DNA of 64,000 bases from the NCBI GenBank assembly GCA_022452145.1, contig JAKURY010000005.1:39460-103459 (forward strand), written 5' to 3'. This stretch comes from Acidimicrobiales bacterium (GTDB taxonomy: Bacteria; Actinomycetota; Acidimicrobiia; Acidimicrobiales; MedAcidi-G1). The stretch's first letter is position 1, and each line of letters starts with the position of its first letter. Below are positions 40,105 to 48,946 of this stretch, piece after piece. The translations under genes and the position numbers were made by a program. The notes below the pieces were generated by a model. The model saw only the letters and a program-made list of their open reading frames with translations. It was not told the DNA's origin and did not search any database.

Positions 40105-42879
40105 ATGTCGATAGCGCCCGAGCGGGGGGTCCTGGGTATCCGCCGCCACTTCACCACGCCGGGAATCGATCCCTACGACGAGATCGACTGGGAGGTACGC
40201 ACATCCCGCCTGGTCGACCACCGTGACGGGTCGGTCGCCTTCCAGCAGGACGACGTGGAGGTGCCGGCCGACTGGTCTCTGAACGCCACCAACATCCTCG
40301 CCCAGAAGTACTTCCGGGGCCCGCTGGATGGTCCCGACAGGGAGTCGTCGCTTCGCCAGGTGGCCGACCGCGTCGTCGGCACGATCGCCGACTGGGGCCG
40401 GAGGGACGGCTACTTTGCCGACGGTGACGAGGCCGAGGCCTTCGCCGCCGAACTCCGGTACCTGATCGTGACTCAGCGGGCCGCTTTGAACTCGCCGGTG
40501 TGGTTCAACATCGGCGTACCCGGAGTCCCACAGCAGGCCTCCGCCTGCTTCATCCTGTCGGTCGAGGACCAGATGTCCTCGATCCTGAACTGGTACGTGG
40601 AGGAGGGCACGATCTTCAAGGGCGGTTCCGGTGCCGGGGTCAACCTGAGTGCCATCCGGTCCTCCAGGGAGGCCCTGCGGGGCGGGGGCCAGGCCAGCGG
40701 TCCGGTCAGCTTCATGAGGGGCGCCGACGCCTCGGCCGGCACCATCAAGAGCGGCGGCAAGACCCGACGGGCCGCCAAGATGGTCATCCTGGACGTCGAC
40801 CACCCGGACGTCCAGGAGTTCATCTGGTGCAAGGCCCGCGAGGAGCGCAAGGTCCGGGTCCTCGCCGAGGCCGGGTTCGACGTCGGCTTCGACGGCGCCG
40901 ACAGCCATTCGATCATGTACCAGAACGCCAACAACTCGGTCCGGGTGACCGACGAGTTCATGCGGGCCGTCGAGGCCGACGCCGACTGGGACCTCACGGC
41001 GGTCACCGACGGCTCGGTGGTCGAGACGGTCCGGGCCCGAGACCTGTTCCGGCAGATGTCCCAGGCGGCCTGGGAGTGCGCAGACCCCGGCCTCCAGTTC
41101 GACACCACCATCAACCGGTGGCACACGGCGTCCAACACCGGTCGGATCACGGCCAGCAATCCATGCGCGGAGTACGTCCACCTGGATGACAGCGCGTGCA
41201 ATCTGGCGAGCCTCAACCTGTTGAAGTTCCTGGGTGCCTCAGACGACGACACCGATGCCATCGGCGGATTTGACATCGACGGCTTCCGCCATGCGATCGA
41301 GGTGGTCTTCACGGCCCAGGAGATCCTCGTCGGCAACGCCGACTATCCGACCGAGGCCATCGGCCAGACCACCCGGGCCTTCCGCCAACTCGGGCTGGGC
41401 TACGCCAACCTCGGGGCACTCCTCATGGCCCTTGGCCTGCCCTACGACAGCGACGACGGGCGGGCGGTGGCAGCCGCCCTCACGTCGTTGATGACGGGCC
41501 ACGCCTACCGGACCTCGGCCCGACTGGCCGACCGGATGGGGGCGTTCGAGGGCTTCGAGCACAATCGGGAGCCGATGCTGGGCGTGCTGAACATGCACCG
41601 CGAGGCGGTCGAGCTTCTGGATGCCGAGGTGGCGCCGGCCGTCGTGGCGGCAGGCCGCACCGCCTGGTTCGAGGCCTGCGCGCTTGCCCAGCGTGTGGGC
41701 GTCCGCAACAGCCAGGCCACCGTGCTGGCGCCCACCGGCACCATTGGCCTCCTCATGGACTGTGACACCACCGGGATTGAGCCCGACCTCAGCCTGGTGA
41801 AGCACAAGCGCCTGGTCGGCGGCGGCACCATGTCGATCGTCAACCGCACGGTTCCCAGGGCGTTGCGCCGCCTCGGCTACGACGACGAGGCTGTCGGCGC
41901 CATCCTGGCCTGGGTCGACGAGCACCAGACGGTGGTCGGATGCCCCGACCTCCGGGCGGGACACATGGCGGTGTTCGCCACGTCGATGGGCGACAACCCG
42001 ATCCACCACACGGGCCACATCCGCATGATGGGCGCAATCCAGCCGTTCCTCTCAGGTGCCATCTCCAAGACCTGCAACATGCCCGAGACGGCCAGCGTGG
42101 ACGACGTCGAGGAGCTCTACCTGGAGTCGTGGCGCCTGGGCCTCAAGGCGGTGGCCATCTACCGCGACAACTGCAAGGTCGCCCAGCCCCTGTCCGCCGG
42201 CAACGGGTCCGGGGCGGAGCCGGCGGCGGCCGTTGCGGACGTCGCAGCAGCCCTGGCCGAGCCGGTCCGTCGCAAGCTGCCACGGAGCCGACGCTCCCTC
42301 ACCCTTGAGTTCCGGGTGGCCGACTGCAAGGGCTTTGTCACGATCGGCGAGTACGACGACGGCCATCCGGGCGAGATCTTCGTCCGGGTCTCGAAGCAGG
42401 GTTCGACCCTGGCCGGGATCATGGACGCCTTCGCCATCTCGCTCAGCCACGGCCTCCAGTACGGCGTGCCGCTCCGGGCGTTCGTGGATGCGTTCACAGG
42501 CATGCGGTTCGAGCCGGCCGGCATGACCGATGATCCGGACCTCCGGATCGCCACGAGCCTCATCGACTACCTGTTCCGTCGCCTAGCCGTCGAGTACCTG
42601 AGCGTCGAGGAGCGCGCCGAACTGAACATCCTGACTACCAGCGAGCGGACCCAGCCCACCCTGCCCGGCGTCGAGGAGTCGGTGACCGAGACCCGCCAGG
42701 GTTCCGACCTTCCGGCGGATCCACCGACCCTGCCGTCGGTGGCCCAGTTTGCCGCCCAGCTGGCACTCGCCCCGTCCGGAGCCGATGCCCCCCTGTGCAT
42801 GCAGTGCGGCGTGGCCATGCAGCGCGCCGGGTCCTGCTACGTCTGCACCGACTGCGGTGCTACGAGCGGCTGCTCGTGA
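40105..42879 (+). CDS. nrdJ: Adenosylcobalamin-dependent (class II) ribonucleotide reductase
   Basis: Class II reductase makes deoxyribonucleotides without oxygen, using coenzyme B12 to form the thiyl radical. The 924-residue protein has RAALNSPVWFNIGV, QASACFILSVED, GSGAGVNLSAIRSS, NPCAEYVHLDDSACNLASLNL (radical Cys region, here cited with its NPCAEY motif), ATVLAPTGTIGLLMDCDTTG, ISKTCNMP, and a C-terminal Cys-rich zinc end CMQCGVAMQ to CYVCTDCG. The ATG at 40105 follows AGGAGGA; an in-frame start at 40060 would extend it without family support. The regulator nrdR, often beside nrdJ, is absent here. Confidence 0.95.
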   Translation: MSIAPERGVLGIRRHFTTPGIDPYDEIDWEVRTSRLVDHRDGSVAFQQDDVEVPADWSLNATNILAQKYFRGPLDGPDRESSLRQVADRVVGTIADWGRRDGYFADGDEAEAFAAELRYLIVTQRAALNSPVWFNIGVPGVPQQASACFILSVEDQMSSILNWYVEEGTIFKGGSGAGVNLSAIRSSREALRGGGQASGPVSFMRGADASAGTIKSGGKTRRAAKMVILDVDHPDVQEFIWCKAREERKVRVLAEAGFDVGFDGADSHSIMYQNANNSVRVTDEFMRAVEADADWDLTAVTDGSVVETVRARDLFRQMSQAAWECADPGLQFDTTINRWHTASNTGRITASNPCAEYVHLDDSACNLASLNLLKFLGASDDDTDAIGGFDIDGFRHAIEVVFTAQEILVGNADYPTEAIGQTTRAFRQLGLGYANLGALLMALGLPYDSDDGRAVAAALTSLMTGHAYRTSARLADRMGAFEGFEHNREPMLGVLNMHREAVELLDAEVAPAVVAAGRTAWFEACALAQRVGVRNSQATVLAPTGTIGLLMDCDTTGIEPDLSLVKHKRLVGGGTMSIVNRTVPRALRRLGYDDEAVGAILAWVDEHQTVVGCPDLRAGHMAVFATSMGDNPIHHTGHIRMMGAIQPFLSGAISKTCNMPETASVDDVEELYLESWRLGLKAVAIYRDNCKVAQPLSAGNGSGAEPAAAVADVAAALAEPVRRKLPRSRRSLTLEFRVADCKGFVTIGEYDDGHPGEIFVRVSKQGSTLAGIMDAFAISLSHGLQYGVPLRAFVDAFTGMRFEPAGMTDDPDLRIATSLIDYLFRRLAVEYLSVEERAELNILTTSERTQPTLPGVEESVTETRQGSDLPADPPTLPSVAQFAAQLALAPSGADAPLCMQCGVAMQRAGSCYVCTDCGATSGCS

Positions 42880-42922
42880 GCCACGTGGCCGGTGTCCGGG
42901 TCTGTGTCGGAGGGCGCCGCTG

Positions 42923-43573
42923 ATGGCCGTCCTGCGCTTCTCCTTCGGGACCATGGGGTCGGGCAAGAGCACCCTCGCGTTACAGATCCACCACAACCTG
43001 CGGGAACGCGGCCTTCAGGGAATCCTCTGCAGCCAGCTGGACCGGTCCGGCGGCAGGGTCTCGAGCGCCCTCGGGGTGTCGGCGGACGCCATAGAGGTCG
43101 GCCCGCGGCTGGACCTGTTCGAGCTCGCCCTGGCCGTGGCCTCCCGACGGGGGAGCATTGACTACCTGGTCTGTGACGAGGCGCAGTTCTATCGCCCGGA
43201 ACAGATCGACCAACTTGCCAGGATCGTGGATGGGCTGGGTGCCGACGTCTTCGCCTTCGGCCTGTTGACGTCCTTCCAGGGAGAGCTGTTCGAAGGGACG
43301 AAGCGGCTCCTGGAGTTGGCCGACGAGCGGGTCGAGGTGCAGGTCGAGGCCCGGTGCTGGTGTGGAGGACGAGCCACCCACAACGCCCGGCTCGTCGACG
43401 GGGTGCAGGTCTACGACGGCAAGCTCTTCGTCGTCGACGACCCTGCCGACCGTCGGGTCACCTATGAACTGCGTTGCCGGCGCCACTGGTTCGCCGGCGA
43501 TGCCGGTCCCGCAACGGCACCCGGCGATCCGGGGCCCGGTTCAGAAGTCGAGTCGGCGCAGCAGGTGGTCTGA
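42923..43573 (+). CDS. tdk: Thymidine kinase
   Basis: Thymidine kinase salvages thymidine to dTMP. The 216-residue protein has the P-loop FGTMGSGKST, the catalytic Glu in LVCDEAQFY, GLLTSFQGELFEGTKRLLELAD, and the zinc lasso with CWCGGRATHNARL and ELRCRRHW. The ATG at 42923 places the P-loop at residues 9-16 as in relatives. It lies 43 nt after nrdJ, so both supply dNTPs and may be co-transcribed. Its 3' end overlaps the convergent NTF2-like gene by 33 nt. Confidence 0.94.
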   Translation: MAVLRFSFGTMGSGKSTLALQIHHNLRERGLQGILCSQLDRSGGRVSSALGVSADAIEVGPRLDLFELALAVASRRGSIDYLVCDEAQFYRPEQIDQLARIVDGLGADVFAFGLLTSFQGELFEGTKRLLELADERVEVQVEARCWCGGRATHNARLVDGVQVYDGKLFVVDDPADRRVTYELRCRRHWFAGDAGPATAPGDPGPGSEVESAQQVV

Positions 43574-43993
43574 CAGGTCTCCCACGAGGTCCACGGCGTA
43601 GGTCCGCTCGGTGAACCTCCAGACGCCATGCGCCCGCTCGAACCGATCGTGGTACGTGCCGCTGATGACCGGCTGAAGTGGCCCGGCGCCTACCTGCTGG
43701 AAGACCGTGTAGGTGCTGCGACAGGTAGCCGTACCGGCCTCCTCGTCCACCTCCAGGATCGGCGTGCCCACAAGGTGGCGGGTCCGCGGGGTGCCGTCGT
43801 CGTGGATGGCTACCAGCGACCGCCAGACCTCCAGCAGGCCGTCCCGGCCCACCACCACGGGAGGATCGGCGTCGGAGTCCAGCACGACGCGTGCGTTGGC
43901 GAACAGGTCGGAGCACTCCTCCAGCCGCCCGGCGTCCATGAGCTCCGCGTAGCGGTGGATCAGGTTCGTGATCTGGGTGTCGGAGGTGGTCAC
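43541..43993 (-). CDS. NTF2-like (SnoaL-fold) protein
   Basis: A 150-residue protein of the nuclear-transport-factor-2-like fold: ITNLIHRYAELMDAGRLEEC, VGRDGLLEVWRSLV, HLVGTPILEVDEEAGTATCR, and GTYHDRFERAHGVWRFTERT. Members include ring-hydroxylating dioxygenase small subunits, isomerases and polyketide cyclases; the substrate is unknown. The GTG at 43993 is supported by TAGGTT 7 nt upstream. It is convergent with tdk and divergent from the acyl-CoA dehydrogenase gene. Confidence 0.8.
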   Translation of the reverse strand: MTTSDTQITNLIHRYAELMDAGRLEECSDLFANARVVLDSDADPPVVVGRDGLLEVWRSLVAIHDDGTPRTRHLVGTPILEVDEEAGTATCRSTYTVFQQVGAGPLQPVISGTYHDRFERAHGVWRFTERTYAVDLVGDLSDHLLRRLDF

Positions 43994-44000
43994 GGGGACG

Positions 44001-44006
44001 AACCTA
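44001..44006 (-). promoter_or_regulatory. -10-like hexamer TAGGTT on the NTF2-like gene start
   Basis: On the minus strand TAGGTT lies 7 nt before the GTG at 43993. Confidence 0.45.
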
Positions 44007-44056
44007 ACCCGCTCGGTTCCGTCGGCCCCGCTCCCGTCCGGCCGACGACCGGGCGG

Positions 44057-44062
44057 TATCGT
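44057..44062 (+). promoter_or_regulatory. -10-like hexamer TATCGT on the acyl-CoA dehydrogenase start
   Basis: TATCGT lies 6 nt before the ATG at 44069. It sits back to back with the minus-strand hexamer of the NTF2-like gene. Confidence 0.5.
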
Positions 44063-44068
44063 GCGCAC

Positions 44069-45871
44069 ATGGGCGACTACCGACCTCCCCTGGACGACAT
44101 CCGCCTCGTCCTCGACGAGATCAGCGACATCTCGGCCATCTGCGACCTGCCGCCCTTCGAGCACGTCGACGTCGAGACCATCGACGGCGTTCTCGACGAG
44201 TTGGGCCGGTTCGTGGCCGAGGTGATCGCTCCCGTGAACCGGATCGGCGATGAGCAGGGCTGTTCGGTTGCCGACGGCGTGGTGACCGTTCCCGACGAGT
44301 TCGGGGCCGCATGGGAGAAGTTCGTGGAGTCCGGGTGGGGTGCGATCGGCCAGGATCCGGACTACGGCGGCGGCGGTTTCCCCGGCACGGTCCAGACGGT
44401 GGTGACCGAGTTGCTGGCCACGGCGTCGCGCGCCTGGTCGATGGGGCCGATGCTCACCGTCGGTGCCGTCGAGGCAATCCACGCCTTCGCCGACGAGGGC
44501 CAGAAGGAGACCTTCCTGCCGAAGATGGTCACCAGCGAGTGGTCGGGGACCATGAACCTCACCGAGCCGCAGGCAGGTTCCGACGTGGGAGCGCTCACCA
44601 CCCGGGCCGTGCCTCAGGACGACGGCACCTTCCGGATCTTCGGAACGAAGATCTTCATCACGTTCGGCGAACACGAACTGACCGAGAACATCATCCAACT
44701 GGTTCTGGCCCGTACCCCGGGCAGCCCGCCCGGCACGAAGGGGATCTCGCTGTTCATCGTGCCCAAGTTCCTCGTCGCCGACGACGGCAGCCTCGGCGAA
44801 CGCAACGACTACAGGTGCGTCTCGGTGGAGCACAAGCTCGGTCTGCACGCCAGCCCCACGTGTGTCCTCTCGTTCGGCGATGCCGGCGACGGGGCCGTGG
44901 GCTACCTCCTGGGCGGCGAGCACCAGGGCATGCGGTGCATGTTCAGGATGATGAACAACGCTCGCCTCGGCGTGGGGATCGAGGGGTTGGCCGTCACCGA
45001 ACGGGCCCTCCAGCAGGCCTCCGACTATGCGGCCGAGCGCCGGCAGGGCCGGGCCATCGGTGGCCCGGCCGGAGAGCAGGCGGCGATCATCGAGCACGCC
45101 GACGTCCGGCGAATGCTGCTCACCATGCGGGCCTATACCGATGCCATGCGCTGCCTGCTCTACCTCAACGCTGCCTGCCTCGACGTGGCGGGCCACCACG
45201 CGGATGCGGAGACCCGGCAGCGGGCGGCGGAGAGGGCAGAGCTGCTGACGCCGATCTCCAAGGCCTGGTGCACCGACCTCGGCGTGGAGATGGCCTCGGT
45301 GGGCATACAGGTCCACGGCGGCTACGGCTACATCGAGGAGACCGGTGCCGCCCAGCACCTCAGGGACTCCAGGATCTCGCCGATCTACGAGGGCACCAAC
45401 GGCATCCAGGCCATGGACCTGGTAGGACGCAAGCTCCCGATGCGCGAAGGCGGCGTCATGGGTGACCTGCTGGCCGAGATCGCGGGCACGGTTGGCGACC
45501 TGGCCGCGGCGGGCGACGGGTTCGCCTCGATGCGGTCCGGTCTGGCAGACGCCCTGGCGGCCACCGAGGAGGCCACCATGTGGCTGATGCAGAACGGCCC
45601 GGCCAACCCCAACGACGCCATGGCCGGAGCGACGCCGTACCTGCGGATGTTGGGCCAACTGTTGGGTGGCTGGTTGATGGCCAGGCTGGCGCTCGGAGCC
45701 CATCGACGTATCCAGGCTGCCGACGGCGATGCCGACCACCTGGGGTCCAAGATCGTGGCCGCCCGGTTCTACGCCGAACAGCTCCTGCCGGTGGCCACGG
45801 CCCAGCTCGGGGCGGTGACCGCCGGTGCAGGCGACCTCTACGCCGTGCCGGACGATGCCTTCTCAGCCTGA
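44069..45871 (+). CDS. Acyl-CoA dehydrogenase, long (DmdC-like) form
   Basis: A 600-residue FAD-dependent acyl-CoA dehydrogenase. It opens with YRPPLDDIRLVLDEISDI, typical of the roughly 600-residue subfamily that includes methylmercaptopropionyl-CoA dehydrogenase DmdC. It has MNLTEPQAGSDVGAL, GTKIFITFGEHEL, EHKLGLHASPTCVLSFGDA, GVGIEGLAVTERALQQASDYA, and QVHGGYGYIEETGAAQHLRDSRISPIYEGTN (catalytic Glu in YEGTN; motif split for length: VHGGYGYIEE). A C-terminal Acyl-CoA_dh_C-like domain follows. Specificity for DMSP-derived substrates is possible but not shown; long-chain substrates are as likely. Confidence 0.88.
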   Translation: MGDYRPPLDDIRLVLDEISDISAICDLPPFEHVDVETIDGVLDELGRFVAEVIAPVNRIGDEQGCSVADGVVTVPDEFGAAWEKFVESGWGAIGQDPDYGGGGFPGTVQTVVTELLATASRAWSMGPMLTVGAVEAIHAFADEGQKETFLPKMVTSEWSGTMNLTEPQAGSDVGALTTRAVPQDDGTFRIFGTKIFITFGEHELTENIIQLVLARTPGSPPGTKGISLFIVPKFLVADDGSLGERNDYRCVSVEHKLGLHASPTCVLSFGDAGDGAVGYLLGGEHQGMRCMFRMMNNARLGVGIEGLAVTERALQQASDYAAERRQGRAIGGPAGEQAAIIEHADVRRMLLTMRAYTDAMRCLLYLNAACLDVAGHHADAETRQRAAERAELLTPISKAWCTDLGVEMASVGIQVHGGYGYIEETGAAQHLRDSRISPIYEGTNGIQAMDLVGRKLPMREGGVMGDLLAEIAGTVGDLAAAGDGFASMRSGLADALAATEEATMWLMQNGPANPNDAMAGATPYLRMLGQLLGGWLMARLALGAHRRIQAADGDADHLGSKIVAARFYAEQLLPVATAQLGAVTAGAGDLYAVPDDAFSA

Positions 45872-45892
45872 GCCGGACCGTCGGGAGGGCGA

Positions 45893-46723
45893 ATGATCCC
45901 GACCGGGCTCCTCGGCGCCATCCCGAGTCCGTCCGGGAACTCGATCTCCGTCGGACCCCTCGACCTCCGGGCATACGGCCTGATGATCGCCCTGGGGGTG
46001 CTGGCCGCGGTGATGTGGAGTCAGCGTCGCATGGCGGCCCGGGGCGGCGATCCCGAGGACATCGCGGCCCTCTCCATGTGGGCCGTACCGGCCGGCCTCA
46101 TCGGCTCCCGGCTCTACCACGTGGCCACCGACTGGCGATCCTTCCGGGGGCGCTGGGAGGACGTGCCGGCGGTCTGGCAGGGGGGCTTGGGCATACCGGG
46201 AGGGCTCATGGCCGGCGTGCTGGTGGGAGTGCTCGTGGCCCGTCGTCGCGGCCTCACGATGGCTGCCGCCATGGACGTCGTGATCCCGACCCTCCCGGTG
46301 GCCCAGGCGATCGGGCGGTGGGGCAACTGGTTCAACCAGGAGGTCTTCGGTCGGCCCACGGACCTGCCGTGGGCATTGGAGATCGACGCCGTCCACCGTC
46401 CGGCAGCCCACCTGGACGCCACCACGTTCCATCCGACATTCCTCTACGAGGGGCTCTGGAACGTGGCCCTGGCGGTGGTCCTGGTGCGCGTCGAGCGGCG
46501 CGGAATCCTCCGCCCCGGCTACATCGTGGCGCTGTGGGTGTTCGGCTACGGGCTGGGACGTCTCTGGGTGGAGGCACTGCGGGTCGATGCCGCCTCGCTC
46601 ATCGCCGGTGTCCGGGTGAACACCTGGATGGCCCTCGTGGCGATCCTGGTCGGAGGAGCGGTCGCGTGGACCGGGCGCATCCTGACCGGAGCGACCGCCG
46701 GTGGCGACGGGATGACCCGATGA
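45893..46723 (+). CDS. lgt: Prolipoprotein diacylglyceryl transferase
   Basis: Lgt attaches diacylglycerol to the lipobox Cys of prolipoproteins. The 276-residue membrane protein has about seven segments and the motifs GPLDLRAYGLMIALGV, GLIGSRLYHVATDW, GGLGIPGGLMAG, and QAIGRWGNWFNQEVFGRPT (the Lgt signature), HPTFLYEGLWN. Length is normal. It starts 21 nt after the acyl-CoA dehydrogenase, and the next gene overlaps its stop (ATGA). A lipoprotein that would be its substrate is encoded at 60156. Confidence 0.94.
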   Translation: MIPTGLLGAIPSPSGNSISVGPLDLRAYGLMIALGVLAAVMWSQRRMAARGGDPEDIAALSMWAVPAGLIGSRLYHVATDWRSFRGRWEDVPAVWQGGLGIPGGLMAGVLVGVLVARRRGLTMAAAMDVVIPTLPVAQAIGRWGNWFNQEVFGRPTDLPWALEIDAVHRPAAHLDATTFHPTFLYEGLWNVALAVVLVRVERRGILRPGYIVALWVFGYGLGRLWVEALRVDAASLIAGVRVNTWMALVAILVGGAVAWTGRILTGATAGGDGMTR

Positions 46724-47253
46724 GCGGCGCAGAACTCCCGAGGAAGGCACTGAAGCGCGTGGAGCGCACCTTCGCCTTCCTGGACCTGTGCGGGTTCACC
46801 GCGTACACGGACAAGGAGGGCGACACGGCGGCCTACGACGTGATCTCCAAGTTCAGGACGGCGGTTCGCCAGGTGGCCTCCGAGCGGGGGGTGCGCCTGG
46901 CCAAGTGGCTTGGCGACGGCGTGATGATGGTCGGGGTCGAACAGGAGGACCTGGTGGAGGCGGTCATCGACATCGAGTTCCTGGTCGATGAGAGCAGGTC
47001 GCCGTTGCCCATGCGGGCCGGCATCGCCCGGGGCCCGGTGCTCCTGATCGACGGTGACGACCACGTCGGGTCCGCGGTGATCCTGGCGTCGCGCCTCTGC
47101 GACCGGGCCGAGCCCCACCAGATCCTGGCCCAGGCCGGCACCGTCGCCCGCCAGATGGTGAACGCCGAGGAGATCCGGCTGGGGGAGCACGACGTGCCGG
47201 GATTCGCGCACAAGATCGAGATCGTGCAGCTCACGTCGCTCGGCGGCCACTGA
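46720..47253 (+). CDS. Class III adenylate/guanylate cyclase-like domain protein (degenerate)
   Basis: A 177-residue protein that is one cyclase homology domain. The two metal-binding Asp are present (D22 in FLDLCGFTAYT, D66 in KWLGDGVMM), along with K62 and the D113/D114 region. The transition-state Asn of the usual VN-x-A-x-R motif is Ile (AVILASRL, I121), although R125 is kept. Activity is therefore doubtful; it may be a weak cyclase or a nucleotide-binding regulator. It has no sensor or membrane domain. The ATG overlaps the lgt stop, implying coupling. Confidence 0.8.
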   Translation: MSGAELPRKALKRVERTFAFLDLCGFTAYTDKEGDTAAYDVISKFRTAVRQVASERGVRLAKWLGDGVMMVGVEQEDLVEAVIDIEFLVDESRSPLPMRAGIARGPVLLIDGDDHVGSAVILASRLCDRAEPHQILAQAGTVARQMVNAEEIRLGEHDVPGFAHKIEIVQLTSLGGH

Positions 47254-47259
47254 GGCTCC

Positions 47260-47559
47260 GTGTCCGCTGCGTCGGCGGGAGCCGGTGACCGCTTCACGCC
47301 GTTCGAGGCGTCGGTCGCAGCGGTGCTCGACGCCCTGCGACCCGGCGAGGTGGTGACGTACGGCGAGGTCGCCGCCGAGGCCGGCCACCCCGGGGCCCAT
47401 CGGGCCGTGGGTAGGTTCCTGGGCGTCCACGACGGCTTCCCCTGGTGGAGGGTGGTCACCTCGACCGGCCGGCTGGTCCCGGGACACGAGGTCGAGCAGG
47501 CCGACCGCCTCGCCGCCGAGGGCGTGGCGACCGGCGACGGCCGGGTACGGCCCGGCTGA
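47260..47559 (+). CDS. Alkyltransferase-like (ATL) DNA-binding protein
   Basis: A 99-residue protein equal to the DNA-binding domain of O6-alkylguanine-DNA alkyltransferase: FTPFEASVAAVLDALRPGEVV, TYGEVAAEAGHPGAHRAVGRFLG. The PCHR active site is replaced by PWWR (residues 61-64), so it cannot accept alkyl groups. ATL proteins with PWHR bind O6-alkylguanine and hand the lesion to nucleotide excision repair. Here the His is also Trp. The GTG start lies 6 nt after the cyclase-like gene. Confidence 0.87.
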   Translation: MSAASAGAGDRFTPFEASVAAVLDALRPGEVVTYGEVAAEAGHPGAHRAVGRFLGVHDGFPWWRVVTSTGRLVPGHEVEQADRLAAEGVATGDGRVRPG

Positions 47560-47600
47560 CGCCTGACCGCCCGTCACGCTCGGGACAGGCGGCGCGACGG

Positions 47601-47746
47601 TAGGATGGGGACACCCACCCGGGTCCGGTCGGCCGCCTGTATGCCGACCCCGGGTCGGATTCGTCACCCGGGATGAGCGGTGACGGTACCCGCCGAGGTG
47701 CGGGTGACGATTCGGTGGCCCGGCCGCCGGGAAAACAGGAAATCCC
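47601..47746 (+). promoter_or_regulatory. Promoter element and structured leader of the DEAD-box helicase gene
   Basis: A -10-like TAGGAT (47601-47606) predicts a leader of about 134 nt. It can form three hairpins in a row: GGTCGG/CCGACC (47627-47649), CGTCACC/GGTGACG (47662-47685) and ACCCGC/GCGGGT (47688-47705). A ribosome site ACAGGA lies shortly before the ATG. Long structured leaders on helicase genes often mediate cold or autoregulation. Confidence 0.45.
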
Positions 47747-48916
47747 ATGACGACGACCCAGTTCGCCGATCTGGGCATCGACCAGGACCTGGTCGATGTC
47801 CTCGCTGAACGGGGGATCACCACCCCGTTCCAGATCCAGTCACTCGCCATTCCCGACGGCATCGCCGGGCGGGACGTTTGCGGCAGGGCCAAGACCGGGT
47901 CGGGCAAGACCCTGGCCTTCGGAATCCCCATGATCCAGCGGATCCCCAAGGCGAAGCCCGGTCGACCCACCGGCCTGGCCCTGGTGCCCACCCGTGAACT
48001 GGCCGTCCAGGTCTGCAGGGAACTCGAGCCCCTGGCGGCCGTCCGGGGCCTCACGTTCGAGGCCATCTACGGCGGTGCGCCCATCGAGAAGCAGATAGCC
48101 GCCCTGAAGAGGGGCGTCGACTTCGTGGTGGCCACCCCGGGACGGATGATCGACCTCATCCAGCAGGAGGAGCTCTCGGTCGCCGACCTGGAGGGTGTCG
48201 TGATCGACGAGGCCGACAGGATGGCCGACATGGGCTTCATGCCCCAGGTCGAGTGGATCCTCAGGCGAGCCGAGAAGGACCACCAGACGCTGCTGTTCTC
48301 CGCCACGCTCGATGGCATGGTCGGCGCCCTGATCAGCCGCTACCAGACCGACCCGGTGACGTACGAGGTGGCATCACGCGAGTTGACGGTGGCCGAGATG
48401 GAGCACCGCTTCCTGGCCGTCCACGAGATGGACCGGGTACGGGTCGCCGCCCGGATCATCGAGGCGTCCAACAGGACCATCATCTTCTCCCGCACCAAGT
48501 GGGGCGCCGACAAGCTGACCGGGAAGCTGGTCGGCGAGGACGTGAGTGCGGCGGCCATCCACGGCGACCTCCGCCAGGTCCAGCGCGAAAAGGCCCTGGC
48601 CGACTTCAAGATGGGCAGGATCAAGTGCCTGGTGGCCACAGACGTGGCCGCCCGGGGCATCCACGTGGACGACGTGGACGTGGTCATCCACTACGACCCG
48701 CCGTCCGACGCCAAGACGTACGTACACCGCTCGGGCCGGACAGCCCGGGTGGGGAAGTCCGGCGTGGTCGTCAGCCTGGTGTTGTGGAACGAGGAGTTGG
48801 AGGTCCGCAAGCTGCTGCGCCGCCTCGGGATGAAGCAGCCGATCGTGGAGGTCTACTCCAACGACGTGCGCCTGGACGACCTGATGGCGTGGGACCCGGC
48901 CGACGAGGCCGCCTGA
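47747..48916 (+). CDS. DEAD-box ATP-dependent RNA helicase
   Basis: A 389-residue helicase core with the Q motif (FADLGIDQDLVDVLAERGITTPFQIQ, cited by its start FADLGI), motif I AKTGSGKT, motif Ia PTREL, motif II DEAD in VVIDEADRMADMGF, motif III SAT, and motif VI HRSGRTARVGKSG. There is no long C-terminal basic extension. It resembles RhlE/CshA-type helicases used in ribosome assembly or mRNA turnover. The leader upstream is long and structured. It is followed after 30 nt by a DNA methylase gene. Confidence 0.93.
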   Translation: MTTTQFADLGIDQDLVDVLAERGITTPFQIQSLAIPDGIAGRDVCGRAKTGSGKTLAFGIPMIQRIPKAKPGRPTGLALVPTRELAVQVCRELEPLAAVRGLTFEAIYGGAPIEKQIAALKRGVDFVVATPGRMIDLIQQEELSVADLEGVVIDEADRMADMGFMPQVEWILRRAEKDHQTLLFSATLDGMVGALISRYQTDPVTYEVASRELTVAEMEHRFLAVHEMDRVRVAARIIEASNRTIIFSRTKWGADKLTGKLVGEDVSAAAIHGDLRQVQREKALADFKMGRIKCLVATDVAARGIHVDDVDVVIHYDPPSDAKTYVHRSGRTARVGKSGVVVSLVLWNEELEVRKLLRRLGMKQPIVEVYSNDVRLDDLMAWDPADEAA

Positions 48917-48946
48917 TCCCACGCAGGTGACCGGGACCGGCCCGGA

